NCBI GenBank assembly: GCA_016722075.1
Contig: JADKGW010000001.1
Coordinates: 5,332,001-5,396,000, forward strand
Origin: Candidatus Kouleothrix ribensis
GTDB lineage: Bacteria > Chloroflexota > Chloroflexia > Chloroflexales > Roseiflexaceae
Length of the DNA: 64,000 nucleotides
Reading direction: 5' to 3'
Made by a program: the position numbers and the translations under genes. This document shows positions 27,028 to 35,766 of this stretch, in pieces; the first letter of the stretch is position 1, and every line of letters begins with the position of its first letter. Under the pieces are notes generated by a model. The model had not been told where the DNA came from and did not search any database. It saw only the letters and a program-made list of their open reading frames with translations.

Positions 27028-30009
27028 ATGTTCGACACAACACAGCCAGATGCCCTGATCGCCGCCACCTTCCGGCAGGTGCTGGATGAGGCCGGCCCGC
27101 GCCAGGCCGCAGTGCTGCAGTATTGCGCCATCCCGCACTGGTTCGACGCCGAGGTGCTGGCGGTGCTGCGCGAGCGCGCCGACGGCAATGATCGCGTGAT
27201 CGAGCTGCTGCGCGGCTACAGCTTTGTACGGCCGGTTGGGGCCGGCCGCTACGCCTACCAGGACGACGTGCGCGCCGCGCTGCTGGCCGAGTGGCGCGCC
27301 GAGCGGGCCAGCGAGCTAGGCCTGATCAACCGGCGCCTGGCCGCGCACTTCGCCGCGCGCGTGGCCGCCGAGCAATCGCACGAGGTGCAATTGCCGGCCG
27401 TGACCATCACGATGCGCCCGCATGCCGAGTGGGATGTGTGGCGGCGCGAGGCGCTGTATCACCTGCTGCAGGCCGACCCGGCCGCTGGCCTGGCGCAGCT
27501 GCGCGATACATTCGAACAGGCCGAGGCGAGCTACCGGCTGGGCGAGGCCGAGGCGCTGCTTCAGGTTGTGGCCGATGTACCACTCGACCAGGCCGGCGAG
27601 CGCTGGGTGCGCTACATGCGCGCGCGGCTGGCGCGCTCGTCGCTGCACCTCGACGACGCGATTGGCCGGCTCGAGGCGCTGCTGGCCGAGCCTGGCCTCG
27701 AGCAGCAGCTCGCCGCCGAGGCACGCCAAACGCTTGGCGATGCGCTGGCCGAGGCCGGCCAATGGGCCCGCGCCACCGAGCTATACCGCGCCAGCCTGGC
27801 GATGTACCAGGCTACCGGCAATCGCCGGCGCGCGGCCGAGGTGATGCTAAGGCTGGGCGAGGCCTACCGTGGCCTGGCACGTAACACCGGCGGCTGGTAT
27901 GTGCCGGCGTTTGCGCAGCAGCCGGCCTTGCGCGCGCTGGGCCAGGCCTGGTACTGGCTGCTGGCGCTGCCGTTCGTGCTGGTGGCCGCGCTGCTGCGCC
28001 GCACCCCGTGGGCGTTGCCGCGCGCGCAACTGCTGTCTGCCTACCAGAACTGGCTCCTGACACGGATCTACCGCACTGCGCAGGGCTGGTATGCGCGCGC
28101 CCGCGCGATCTTCGCGGCGCTGGGCGATGAGCTGGGCCTGCTGCAGGTCGATCAGCAGCAGGCCGAGATCGTGCTGCTGTATGGCTATGCCGGCGATGCG
28201 CTGGCCCAATTCGAGCAGCTGCGCCAGCGCCCGGCCGCCCAGCCCGAGTATCGCCGCCTGTGGATCGACGCCGATATCGCGCTGGCACGGATCGAGTGTG
28301 GCGACCCGGCCGGCGCCCGTGCGCTGCTCGACGCCACGCTAGAGGGCTTTCGCTCGATCGGCGATCTGCGCGGCGAGGCCGCCGTGCTGGCGTTGCAGGG
28401 CCGCGCCGCCGAGGCCGGCGCGAGCGCCGCAGCATTCGCGGCCTACCAGTTCAGCCTGGATCGCTTTCGGGCGCTGCGCTACGCGGCCGCGCGCGAGCAG
28501 GCACTGTATGCGCTGCGGGCCTGGCAGCGGCGAGTCGGGCCTGGCCCGATCTCCGAGCAGATCAACACGCTGCTTGCGCGCGAGCCTGAGAAACGCTATG
28601 TTGCACGCTTCCCGCGTAGCCTGCTGCCGCTGCTGCAGGGGCTGGTGCTTGGCGTGGTGCCGCTGGCCATGCTACTCGCCACGATCGTGTCGCCCAGCCA
28701 GGTGCTGCGGCGCATCGGCGATAGCCAGATTATCGAGCAGCAGACCGTCTTCAACCTCTGGAATGTGCTGGTGCTGCTGGTCGTGCTGGGCTTGCTGGCG
28801 CTGGGCGTGTATGCGCTGGTGGGCCTGGCGCTGATCTTCTTCATCCGGCTCGAGGCGCTTGAGCGCGAGCAGCCCGACTACCTGATCACCGATGCGCAGG
28901 GGATCGCGCGCTACGACTACCGCGGCACGCTGGCCCTGCGGATGGAATGGGACGAGGTGCGCCGCTGGATTCGCGTTGATCGGCGGCTGTGGCAGCGGCC
29001 GATGGCGCTGTTCTCGCTGGCGTTCCTCGAGGCCGCCGATGGCAGCGATATGCGGATCGACGGGATCACCGGCTGGTATAACGGCCTGCAGCGCGATATC
29101 GCCATGCACTTGCGTGATGCCGGCAACCCGGCCAGCGCCGAGCAGCGCGGGGTGGCGATTGGGCCGAGCAAGAGCGGCGCGCTGCTGCTGCTGGGTGTGC
29201 TGCTGCTGCTGCTGTACATCTCGAGCGAGAACCGGTGGAGCGACGGGCTGATCCTGGCGCTTTCGCCCAGCGTCTACACGCTGGTGTTTATGGTTACATT
29301 TAGCGGCCTGCCGATCCTGATCCCGCTGAGCTACTGGTTTGTGACCCAGCCGCTGGCGATCGACCGGTTGCTGGGCTTGCGCGAGCGCTGGCCCTGGATC
29401 GTCGGCACAGCCGGGCTGGGCGCGCTGCTGCTGTATGTGCTCAGCGGGGGCGCCGCACTGTCGGTACCGGCGCTGAATATCGGGCTGCTGCTATCGGGCG
29501 CGTATGCGCTGGCCGACGCGGCCTACACGCTGCTGTTCCCGCGCCGGCCAGGGCGTGGCGCTGCGCTGATCGCCCTGGCGCTGCTGGCGGCGGCGGCGCT
29601 GGCCTTGCCCCAGGCGTCGCGGCTATTCTACAGTGCGCTGAGCAATACCTACGTGCGCCAGGCCGATTACGCTGGCGCCGTGAGCGCGGGCCCTGTTGGG
29701 CTTCACCCTGACGCCCCGGCGCCTTCGGCCGCCCCAGGCCAGGATGCCGACACGGCGCTGGCGTGGCAGCACATCGGCAATGCACGCTACCTGAACGGCG
29801 ACTTCGCCGGCGCGGTTGTGGCGTACACCCAGGCGCTGAGCCTGCTGACGCTCGATACTGCGGCGGCGCGCGAGCAGGCTGCCGTGATCCTGTTCAACCG
29901 CGCCTGGGCGCAGCGCAAGCTGGCTGATCGCCAGCCCAGCGCACAGCCGCAATCTCAGCGCGACTTTGTGCTGGCCTGCGAGCTGGCGCCACAGCTGTGC
30001 CAGAAATAA
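27028..30009 (+). CDS. Winged-helix/TPR multi-pass membrane protein, gene 2 of the split module
   Basis: Uncharacterised 993-residue protein. Residues 1-100 (AVLQYCAIPHWFDAEVL; LLRGYSFVRPVGAGRYAYQDDVR) resemble the winged-helix region that follows the ATPase in STAND proteins such as MalT/AfsR types. TPR-like helical repeats fill about 120-290 and 345-510 (LGDALAEAGQWARATELYRAS), with one hydrophobic helix near 305-325. Two or three membrane segments follow at about 530-605, then a soluble, possibly PH-like domain (about 613-700; YLITDAQGIARYDYRGTLALRMEWDEV), about six membrane segments (715-865) and a last TPR (about 910-940). It may be the membrane-bound sensor or effector partner of the preceding ATPase. 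Confidence 0.65.
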   Translation: MFDTTQPDALIAATFRQVLDEAGPRQAAVLQYCAIPHWFDAEVLAVLRERADGNDRVIELLRGYSFVRPVGAGRYAYQDDVRAALLAEWRAERASELGLINRRLAAHFAARVAAEQSHEVQLPAVTITMRPHAEWDVWRREALYHLLQADPAAGLAQLRDTFEQAEASYRLGEAEALLQVVADVPLDQAGERWVRYMRARLARSSLHLDDAIGRLEALLAEPGLEQQLAAEARQTLGDALAEAGQWARATELYRASLAMYQATGNRRRAAEVMLRLGEAYRGLARNTGGWYVPAFAQQPALRALGQAWYWLLALPFVLVAALLRRTPWALPRAQLLSAYQNWLLTRIYRTAQGWYARARAIFAALGDELGLLQVDQQQAEIVLLYGYAGDALAQFEQLRQRPAAQPEYRRLWIDADIALARIECGDPAGARALLDATLEGFRSIGDLRGEAAVLALQGRAAEAGASAAAFAAYQFSLDRFRALRYAAAREQALYALRAWQRRVGPGPISEQINTLLAREPEKRYVARFPRSLLPLLQGLVLGVVPLAMLLATIVSPSQVLRRIGDSQIIEQQTVFNLWNVLVLLVVLGLLALGVYALVGLALIFFIRLEALEREQPDYLITDAQGIARYDYRGTLALRMEWDEVRRWIRVDRRLWQRPMALFSLAFLEAADGSDMRIDGITGWYNGLQRDIAMHLRDAGNPASAEQRGVAIGPSKSGALLLLGVLLLLLYISSENRWSDGLILALSPSVYTLVFMVTFSGLPILIPLSYWFVTQPLAIDRLLGLRERWPWIVGTAGLGALLLYVLSGGAALSVPALNIGLLLSGAYALADAAYTLLFPRRPGRGAALIALALLAAAALALPQASRLFYSALSNTYVRQADYAGAVSAGPVGLHPDAPAPSAAPGQDADTALAWQHIGNARYLNGDFAGAVVAYTQALSLLTLDTAAAREQAAVILFNRAWAQRKLADRQPSAQPQSQRDFVLACELAPQLCQK

Positions 30010-30259
30010 TCGCCGGCTGGTGCCACCGGCGGCCGGCGATTGCGCGCGATCTGGTGCCCGGCGCTGTGTGCTGCCTGGCCTGGCGCGCATGGAGTAGATT
30101 GCCTGCCTGAGGCTGCGCTGGTGCGTAAGTAGTGCTTGCCCTGGTGTAGTACGGTGAAGCCGTATTGCACCAGGGTATTGTTTTGCCGGGGTTCTTGCCA
30201 TCGCCGGGGGGTGTGAAACGCCGGTATGCGCAGGCCAGCACCACTTCGTACCGCAATCA

Positions 30260-30357
30260 TACCAACTCCGTTTGATTACGTTCGTTTTGTTGTGCGGTGC
30301 CTGGCAAAGCCGCCCCCGAACCCCCACCATAAACCAAGCGATTAACCGGATTTGGTA
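30260..30357 (-). mobile_element. MITE-like element, copy 2 (98 bp, inverted and internally deleted)
   Basis: Reverse-oriented copy of 25376-25515. Its outer about 45 bases on one side and about 40 on the other match copy 1 almost exactly, including both TA-bounded ends. The centre is collapsed: one arm of the long hairpin is joined to one arm of the short hairpin through a single AAA loop, as if recombination or slippage occurred between the hairpins. The surrounding 30010-30705 gap has no credible gene. Confidence 0.8.
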
Positions 30358-30360
30358 TGA

Positions 30361-30414
30361 GACGTGCATGGTCGTGCGGAGGATCGCGCTGCCTGCCAAC
30401 TGCCAACTGCTATA
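30361..30414 (-). repeat. Dispersed repeat, copy B (partner at 21531-21590)
   Basis: Reverse-complement relative of 21531-21590, placed 3 bases beyond the end of MITE copy 2. It carries the shared blocks GTGCATGG, GGAGGATC and CTGCCAACTGC and heptamer phasing (GCAGTTG, GCAGTTG, GCAGGCA on the minus strand). Confidence 0.7.
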
Positions 30415-30424
30415 TGCGAGTACA

Positions 30425-30650
30425 TAGTGCCTGTAACCTGACAGTAATGTAATCACCCTTGAATATTCTTTCATCGTCGTTCAGTGTGATAAAGGCAATG
30501 ATTTCTATATCAATCGGCTGAAGCGCTGCACAATCGTGGTGAGCATGCGTATTTACCGTTATTTTATAATATGCCCATTTACCTTACTTTAATGACTATT
30601 TATATATTTTTATTTTACCATTATATCGCCTATTGTGTTTGCGCTATTTC
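30425..30650. promoter_or_regulatory. AT-rich island upstream of the polysaccharide cluster
   Basis: About 225 bases far richer in A and T than the surroundings, with runs such as TTATATATTTTTATTTTACC and a TATAAT at 30565-30570 that has no good -35 partner. Because it sits directly before a long rightward cluster it is probably its promoter or a binding site for a nucleoid-associated silencer; which of these cannot be told from sequence. Confidence 0.5.
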
Positions 30651-30705
30651 TTGCGGTTCGCCGAGCCGTGCTGGATAGATGGGTTTTACAGGATTGAGGT
30701 GTGAT

Positions 30706-31644
30706 ATGGAGCTTCAGGAGCCATATGCCGATGCTCAGCCGCCCTGGCAGATCATCGAGCATCAGCCGGCGCCGGCCGTACAGGCAACTGACTATGTAAC
30801 CGATTTCCCGATGCTCATCCCGATCGCATTCTACCGGCCACCCAAGGTCAGCGTGGTGGTGCCGGCGCTGAACGAGGCCGAGAATCTGCCGCATGTGCTG
30901 CCGCGCATCCCGCACTGGGTACACGAGGTGCTGCTGGTAGACGGGCACTCGACCGACGAGACGGTGGCGGTGGCACGCCGGATTCTGCCTGGCATTCGCG
31001 TGATCGCCCAGGAGGGGCGCGGCAAAGGCGCGGCGCTGCGCTGCGGCGTCGCCGCAGCCACTGGCGATATCGTGGTGATGCTCGACGCCGACGGCTCGAC
31101 CGACCCGGCCGAGATCCCTGCGTTTGTCGGCGCGCTGATGGCCGGTGCCGACTTTGTCAAAGGTTCGCGCTTCCTCCAGGGCGGCGGCACGGTCGATATG
31201 CCGCGGCATCGCCAGATCGCCAATGCCCTGCTGGTCACGCTGGCAAATGTGCTGTTCCGCACTCACTTTACCGATATCACCTATGGCTACAATGCGGTCT
31301 GGAACAGCCGCCGCGAGTCGCTGGCGCTCGAGTTCGATAACTGGGCCAGCGAGATCATCAGTAACATTCGGGTGGCGCGCCGTGGGCTGCGGGTGGTCGA
31401 GGTGGCATGCTTCGAGCACAAGCGCATCGCGGGCGAGGCCAAGCTCCAGGCGTTTCCGGCCGGCTGGCAGATCCTCAAGGCCATGCTGAGCGAGCGCTTC
31501 AAGCCGTTGATGGAAGAGACGTTCGTCGAGGCTTTTGTGGTGAGCCAGGCCACCGGCGCGGCCGCCGGGGATTACGCCGGCAGCGATGGGCTGCCGGCTA
31601 CGCTCAGCGTTCTGTACGAGCGTGCAGTCGGCGAGGCGCAGTGA
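30706..31644 (+). CDS. Family 2 glycosyltransferase (dolichyl-phosphate mannose synthase-like)
   Basis: GT2 enzyme of 312 residues that would move a sugar from a nucleotide donor to a lipid or polysaccharide acceptor at the cytoplasmic face. GT-A features: KVSVVVPALNEAENL (47-61), VDGHSTDET (78-86) and the metal-binding Asp127-Ala-Asp129. A 45-residue N-terminal extension precedes the domain. No C-terminal membrane segment like those of GtrB is visible. I prefer the ATG at 30706, preceded by a TTGAGGTG stretch, over one at 30679. The stop overlaps the start of the next gene (ATGA). Confidence 0.88.
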   Translation: MELQEPYADAQPPWQIIEHQPAPAVQATDYVTDFPMLIPIAFYRPPKVSVVVPALNEAENLPHVLPRIPHWVHEVLLVDGHSTDETVAVARRILPGIRVIAQEGRGKGAALRCGVAAATGDIVVMLDADGSTDPAEIPAFVGALMAGADFVKGSRFLQGGGTVDMPRHRQIANALLVTLANVLFRTHFTDITYGYNAVWNSRRESLALEFDNWASEIISNIRVARRGLRVVEVACFEHKRIAGEAKLQAFPAGWQILKAMLSERFKPLMEETFVEAFVVSQATGAAAGDYAGSDGLPATLSVLYERAVGEAQ

Positions 31645-32612
31645 TGAACACGCCGATCGATCTGTCTGTGGTGATCTGCGCCTATACCGAGGCTCGCTGG
31701 GCCGACCTGGTGGCTGCCGTCGATTCACTGCGCCGCCAGGCCCGGCCGCCGCGTGAGGTCATCGTTGTGATCGACCATAACCCGGCGCTGCTTGCGCGTG
31801 CGCGGGCCGGCTTGCCGGGCACGTGCGTGATCGAGAACCGCGAACAGCCAGGCCTCTCGGGCGCGCGTAACAGCGGGATCGCCGCCGCCGCCGGTGCGAT
31901 TGTCGCATTTCTCGACGACGATGCGGCGGCGCTGCCCGACTGGACTGCCCAGCTGCTGGCCGGCTATGCCGATCCGCAGGTCGTGGGTGTCGGTGGCGCA
32001 ATCGAGCCGCTATGGCAGACCCGCCGGCCAGGCTGGTTCCCACCCGAATTCGATTGGGTGGTCGGCTGCACCTATCGCGGCGCGCCCAGCGCTACCGCGC
32101 CGGTGCGCAACCTGATCGGCGCGAATATGTCGTTTCGGCGCGAGCTGTTCACGGCGGTTGGCGGCTTTCGCAGTGCGATCGGCCGCGTTGGCACACACCC
32201 GGTGGGCTGCGAAGAGACTGAGCTGTGCATTCGCATTCGCCAGCGCTGGCCCGAGCGAATTCTGCTGCACCGGCCGGCCGCGCGTGTGCTGCACCGCGTG
32301 CCGGCGGCGCGCGGGCGCTGGCGCTACTTCCGGGCGCGCTGCTATGGCGAGGGCATCTCGAAGGCGCTGGTGCGCCAGTTCGTCGGCGCGCGCGATGGGC
32401 TGTCGTCCGAGCGGGCCTACACGCTGCGAACACTGCCGCGCGGCGCCGTGCGCGGCCTGGCCGATACGCTGCGTGGCGACCTGCGCGGCCTGCTGCGCGC
32501 GGGGGCGATCGTGGCCGGGCTGGCGATTACAAGCGCCGGTTTTGTGCGCGGAACGCTGGCGCAAACCCGGCTTGAACCGCAAGCGCGCCGGCCGCGCACT
32601 ATGGGAGTATGA
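31644..32612 (+). CDS. Family 2 glycosyltransferase
   Basis: GT2 enzyme of 322 residues. Seen: LSVVICAYTEARWADLVAAVDSL at the N-terminus, EQPGLSGARNSGI (68-80) and the metal site Asp91-Asp92-Asp93 (FLDDDAAALPDW). The C-terminal part is rich in Arg and Ala with one weak hydrophobic segment (IVAGLAITSAGFV). Translation is coupled: its ATG overlaps the upstream stop and the next gene starts 3 bases after its stop. It probably adds one residue of the repeat unit made by this cluster. Confidence 0.88.
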   Translation: MNTPIDLSVVICAYTEARWADLVAAVDSLRRQARPPREVIVVIDHNPALLARARAGLPGTCVIENREQPGLSGARNSGIAAAAGAIVAFLDDDAAALPDWTAQLLAGYADPQVVGVGGAIEPLWQTRRPGWFPPEFDWVVGCTYRGAPSATAPVRNLIGANMSFRRELFTAVGGFRSAIGRVGTHPVGCEETELCIRIRQRWPERILLHRPAARVLHRVPAARGRWRYFRARCYGEGISKALVRQFVGARDGLSSERAYTLRTLPRGAVRGLADTLRGDLRGLLRAGAIVAGLAITSAGFVRGTLAQTRLEPQARRPRTMGV

Positions 32613-32615
32613 CCC

Positions 32616-33752
32616 ATGCGCATTGTGCATGTGACACCGGGCTACTGGCCCGAGCTTGGCGGCGTCGAGCGCCACGTTCAGGATGTGAGCGAGGCGCTGG
32701 CCCGGCTGGGCCACCATGTCGTCGTAGTCGCTACAACGCCCGATGCGCGCTTGCCGCGCCACGAGCTGGTTGGCGGCGTTGAAGTGCGCCGGCTGCCGGC
32801 GATCGGCCCGCAGCATTACCGCCTGCCGCTCGGGCTGATGCGCTACCTGGCCCGGCAGCGCTTTGATGTGGTACACGCGCATAATTACCACGCCCTACCG
32901 ATGCTGTGCGCGGCCCTGTCTGCCGGCGCGCGCTGCGTCATCTCGCCCTACTATCACGGCCGCGCACACAGCCGTGCCGCCGATGCCTTGCACCGGCTGT
33001 ACCGGCCGCTGGGCCGGCTGGCGCTGCGCCGCGCGGCGGGTATCGTGTGCCTCTCTGCCGGCGAAGCCAATCTGGTCGTGCGCAATCTGATGGTCGCCCG
33101 TGAGCGCATCGCCGTGATCCCGAGTATTTGTGTACTGCCAGCCGGCGCAGCTGGGCCGCGCGTGCCGCCGGTAGGTGCAGAGCGCGTCATTCTGAGCGTG
33201 GGCCGCCTGGAGCGCTACAAGCGGGTCGATCGGGCGATTGCGGCGCTGGAGTATCTGCCAGACAACTATCGCCTGGTGATCGCCGGCGAAGGCGCCGAGC
33301 GGCCCCGGCTCGAGCAGCTCGTCGCTGCGCGTGGCCTGGCCGGGCGGGTGCAGCTGCTCGGGCGCGTCAGCGACACCGAGCTGGCGCGCTGCTACCGGCA
33401 GGCCCAGGTGGCGCTCACATTCTCCGAGGCCGAGTCGTTTGGCCGCACGGTGGTCGAGGGGCTGACCTACGGCTGCCAGGTAGTGTGTAGCGACATCCCG
33501 GCCTTCCGCGATCTAGCCGCGCTGTATCCCTCAAATGTCTGGTTGGCCGCGCCAGGTGCGCGCGGCCAGCAGGTCGCAGCGCTGATCGCCGCCGCCGCCG
33601 ATCGGCCCTGGGTGCAGCCCGACATGCAGCGCTACTCGGCGCGCGCGGTGGCTACGCAGCTGCTGCGGGTTTACGCGGCCGGCCTTGTGGGCAGCCCGGC
33701 GCCGGCCGCATGGCCCGGCCGGCAGCCCGATCATCGATCGCAGGGCATGTGA
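32616..33752 (+). CDS. Family 4 glycosyltransferase
   Basis: Retaining GT-B enzyme of 378 residues. The N-terminal half has the glycine loop VTPGYWPELGGVERHVQDV (5-23) and the second half the GT4 signature LSVGRLERYKRVDRAIAALEYLP, LVIAGEGAERPRLEQL and the donor-binding FSEAESFGRTVVEGL with its E-x7-E pattern. It follows the GT2 gene by 3 bases and precedes a large membrane enzyme. Sugar donor and acceptor are unknown. Confidence 0.9.
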   Translation: MRIVHVTPGYWPELGGVERHVQDVSEALARLGHHVVVVATTPDARLPRHELVGGVEVRRLPAIGPQHYRLPLGLMRYLARQRFDVVHAHNYHALPMLCAALSAGARCVISPYYHGRAHSRAADALHRLYRPLGRLALRRAAGIVCLSAGEANLVVRNLMVARERIAVIPSICVLPAGAAGPRVPPVGAERVILSVGRLERYKRVDRAIAALEYLPDNYRLVIAGEGAERPRLEQLVAARGLAGRVQLLGRVSDTELARCYRQAQVALTFSEAESFGRTVVEGLTYGCQVVCSDIPAFRDLAALYPSNVWLAAPGARGQQVAALIAAAADRPWVQPDMQRYSARAVATQLLRVYAAGLVGSPAPAAWPGRQPDHRSQGM

Positions 33753-33765
33753 AAGAAAGCCACCT

Positions 33766-35766
33766 ATGCGCGTCGACTTGATCACATCTACGCTTGTGCA
33801 GAATCACTCACGGCTGGCGCAGCTGCTGAGGTGCGGTTGGGCCTGGCCGCTACGCCAGCGCACGATCACGCCGGGCCGCCAGGCGGCTGCAGCATACACG
33901 AACTGGGGCTGGCTGCCGGCGCTGAGCCTGTGCGCGGCCTGCGCGCTGCTGCTGGCGGCCTGGGCCAACAACCTGGCGCGCGCGGGCAGCACCTGGGCGG
34001 GTGGGCTATTCTGGGCCGGCCTGCTGGTGCTGCTGCTGCCCTGCGCGGCGCGGCTGTGCGCTGCCGGGGCGCCACGCCACGAGCGGATCGGCCTGGTGCT
34101 GCTGGCCGGGCTCGGGCTGTACCTGATCAAGCTCCTGCGCAGCCCGCTGGCGTTCACCTTTCCCGACGAACTTCAGCACTGGCGGACGATCAACAATATT
34201 CTAGAGCAGGGCCGGCTATTCGCCTGGAACCCGATCCTGCCGATCAGCCCGCTGTACCCTGGGCTGGAAAACGCCACCTCGGCGATTATCAGCCTGAGCG
34301 GGCTGCCGATCTTCCCGGCCGGCGCGCTGCTGATCGGCGTTGTGCGGCTGGTGCTGATGCTGTCGCTGTATCTGCTGTTCGAGGTGCTTGGCCGCTCGCC
34401 CCGGCTGGCCGCGTTCGGGGCGCTGCTGTATGTCGCGACGCCTAACTTCCTGTTTCTGATGTCGCTGTATGCCTACCAGTCGCTGGCACTGCCGATGCTG
34501 GTGCTGCTGCTGTTCGCGGCGAGCTACCGCCAGCGCGCCGACGCACGCGACCGCATAGGCCTGAACCTGATCGTGGTGCTGTGCGCAGGCACAGTGGCAA
34601 CGAGCCATCACGTGACCATGGTTGCGCTGCTGGGCTTCCTGGCGCTGTGGGCCGGCGTCGCATGGGCCTACGATCGCGCTCAGCGCCGGGGAGCGGCCGG
34701 CACATTGGCACTGGCCACCGTGGTTGGGCTCAGCTGGGTCGCCTACGTCGCCACGCTGACGGTGGTCTATCTAGGCTCGCACTTGTGGAACGCCAGCGCC
34801 GAGCTCCAGCAGATCGTCGCTGGCGGGCTGATGCGCCGCCAGCTGTTCCGCTCGTCGGCCGGGCAGTCGGCGCCGGCGCTCGAGCAGGCGCTGGGGTTTG
34901 CGGCGGTCATTCTGATCACGCTGGGGGTGCTGTATGGCGCCTGGCAGATCTGGCGGCGGCAGCGCAACAATGCCCTGGCGCTCACGCTGGCCCTGATGGC
35001 GCTGGCCTACCCGGCCACCCTGCCGATGCGTCTGACGGTCAGCGGCGTGGCGGTGGTTGGGCGCGCGCCCGAGTTTCTGTTCGTCGGCATCGGCTTCGTG
35101 CTGGCGGTGGCAGCCGAGGCGCTTGGGCGCAGCCGGCCGCTCTGGCAGAAGGTGCCGCTGTTCTGCGCCTATGTGGCGGTGATCGTCGCCGGCGGCATTG
35201 CTGTGGGTTGGCCACCGCCGGCCTCGCGGCTACCCGGCCCGTACGCGGTAGAGGCCGACACGCGCTCGATCGAGCCGCAGGGCGTGGCCAGCGCGCAGTG
35301 GATGCGCGAGTTCCTGGGGCCGGGCAACCGGCTGATTGCCGACTGGATCAATGCGCATCTTGCGGCGGCCTATGGCGATCAGCTGGTGATCACCAGCGCC
35401 AGCGACGGCCTGAATGTCGCTCAGGTGGTGCTGAACCCGCAGATCGGCCCGGATGAGCTGGCGATTCTGCGGCGCGGCAAGATTGGCTATGTGCTGACCG
35501 ACCGGCGCCTGGCGCAGGGGCTGCCGCATACCGGCTTCTACTTCGATGGGGTCGAGCCAGGCGCGTTTCACCATACTACGCCGCTCAGCCGCGCCGCGCT
35601 CGATAAATTCGACGGCGCCGCCGGCATAAGCTTGGTCTTCGACAGTGGCGATATTCGGATCTATGACGTGAGGAGCCTGGCGCATGCGCAAGCAATCGAG
35701 CGACCTGTTGATCGTCGCGGGGCTGGCGATCGGCGGAATGGCGGCGCCGCTGAGCGCGGCCGATAA
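33766..35766 (+). CDS. Multi-pass membrane glycosyltransferase-like (GT-C) protein
   Basis: 666 residues with about a dozen membrane segments. The first large loop holds FTFPDELQHWRTIN with Asp134-Glu135, the acidic motif position of GT-C enzymes that use polyprenyl-phosphate sugars; a polysaccharide polymerase is the alternative. The soluble C-terminal part (about 490-640) ends naturally near IRIYDVRSL. The last 26 residues, rich in Arg and Gly, overlap the next gene by 83 bases and look like read-through rather than a domain. Start at ATG 33766, after a weak AAAGAAAG; an upstream in-frame ATG overlaps the GT4 gene. Confidence 0.72.
   Translation: MRVDLITSTLVQNHSRLAQLLRCGWAWPLRQRTITPGRQAAAAYTNWGWLPALSLCAACALLLAAWANNLARAGSTWAGGLFWAGLLVLLLPCAARLCAAGAPRHERIGLVLLAGLGLYLIKLLRSPLAFTFPDELQHWRTINNILEQGRLFAWNPILPISPLYPGLENATSAIISLSGLPIFPAGALLIGVVRLVLMLSLYLLFEVLGRSPRLAAFGALLYVATPNFLFLMSLYAYQSLALPMLVLLLFAASYRQRADARDRIGLNLIVVLCAGTVATSHHVTMVALLGFLALWAGVAWAYDRAQRRGAAGTLALATVVGLSWVAYVATLTVVYLGSHLWNASAELQQIVAGGLMRRQLFRSSAGQSAPALEQALGFAAVILITLGVLYGAWQIWRRQRNNALALTLALMALAYPATLPMRLTVSGVAVVGRAPEFLFVGIGFVLAVAAEALGRSRPLWQKVPLFCAYVAVIVAGGIAVGWPPPASRLPGPYAVEADTRSIEPQGVASAQWMREFLGPGNRLIADWINAHLAAAYGDQLVITSASDGLNVAQVVLNPQIGPDELAILRRGKIGYVLTDRRLAQGLPHTGFYFDGVEPGAFHHTTPLSRAALDKFDGAAGISLVFDSGDIRIYDVRSLAHAQAIERPVDRRGAGDRRNGGAAERGR

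Noticed and set aside
30010..30705. A gene in the gap between the TPR protein and the polysaccharide cluster
   Set aside because: The only longer frames run antisense through the TPR gene and the MITE; the rest is repeat and AT-rich DNA with frequent stops.
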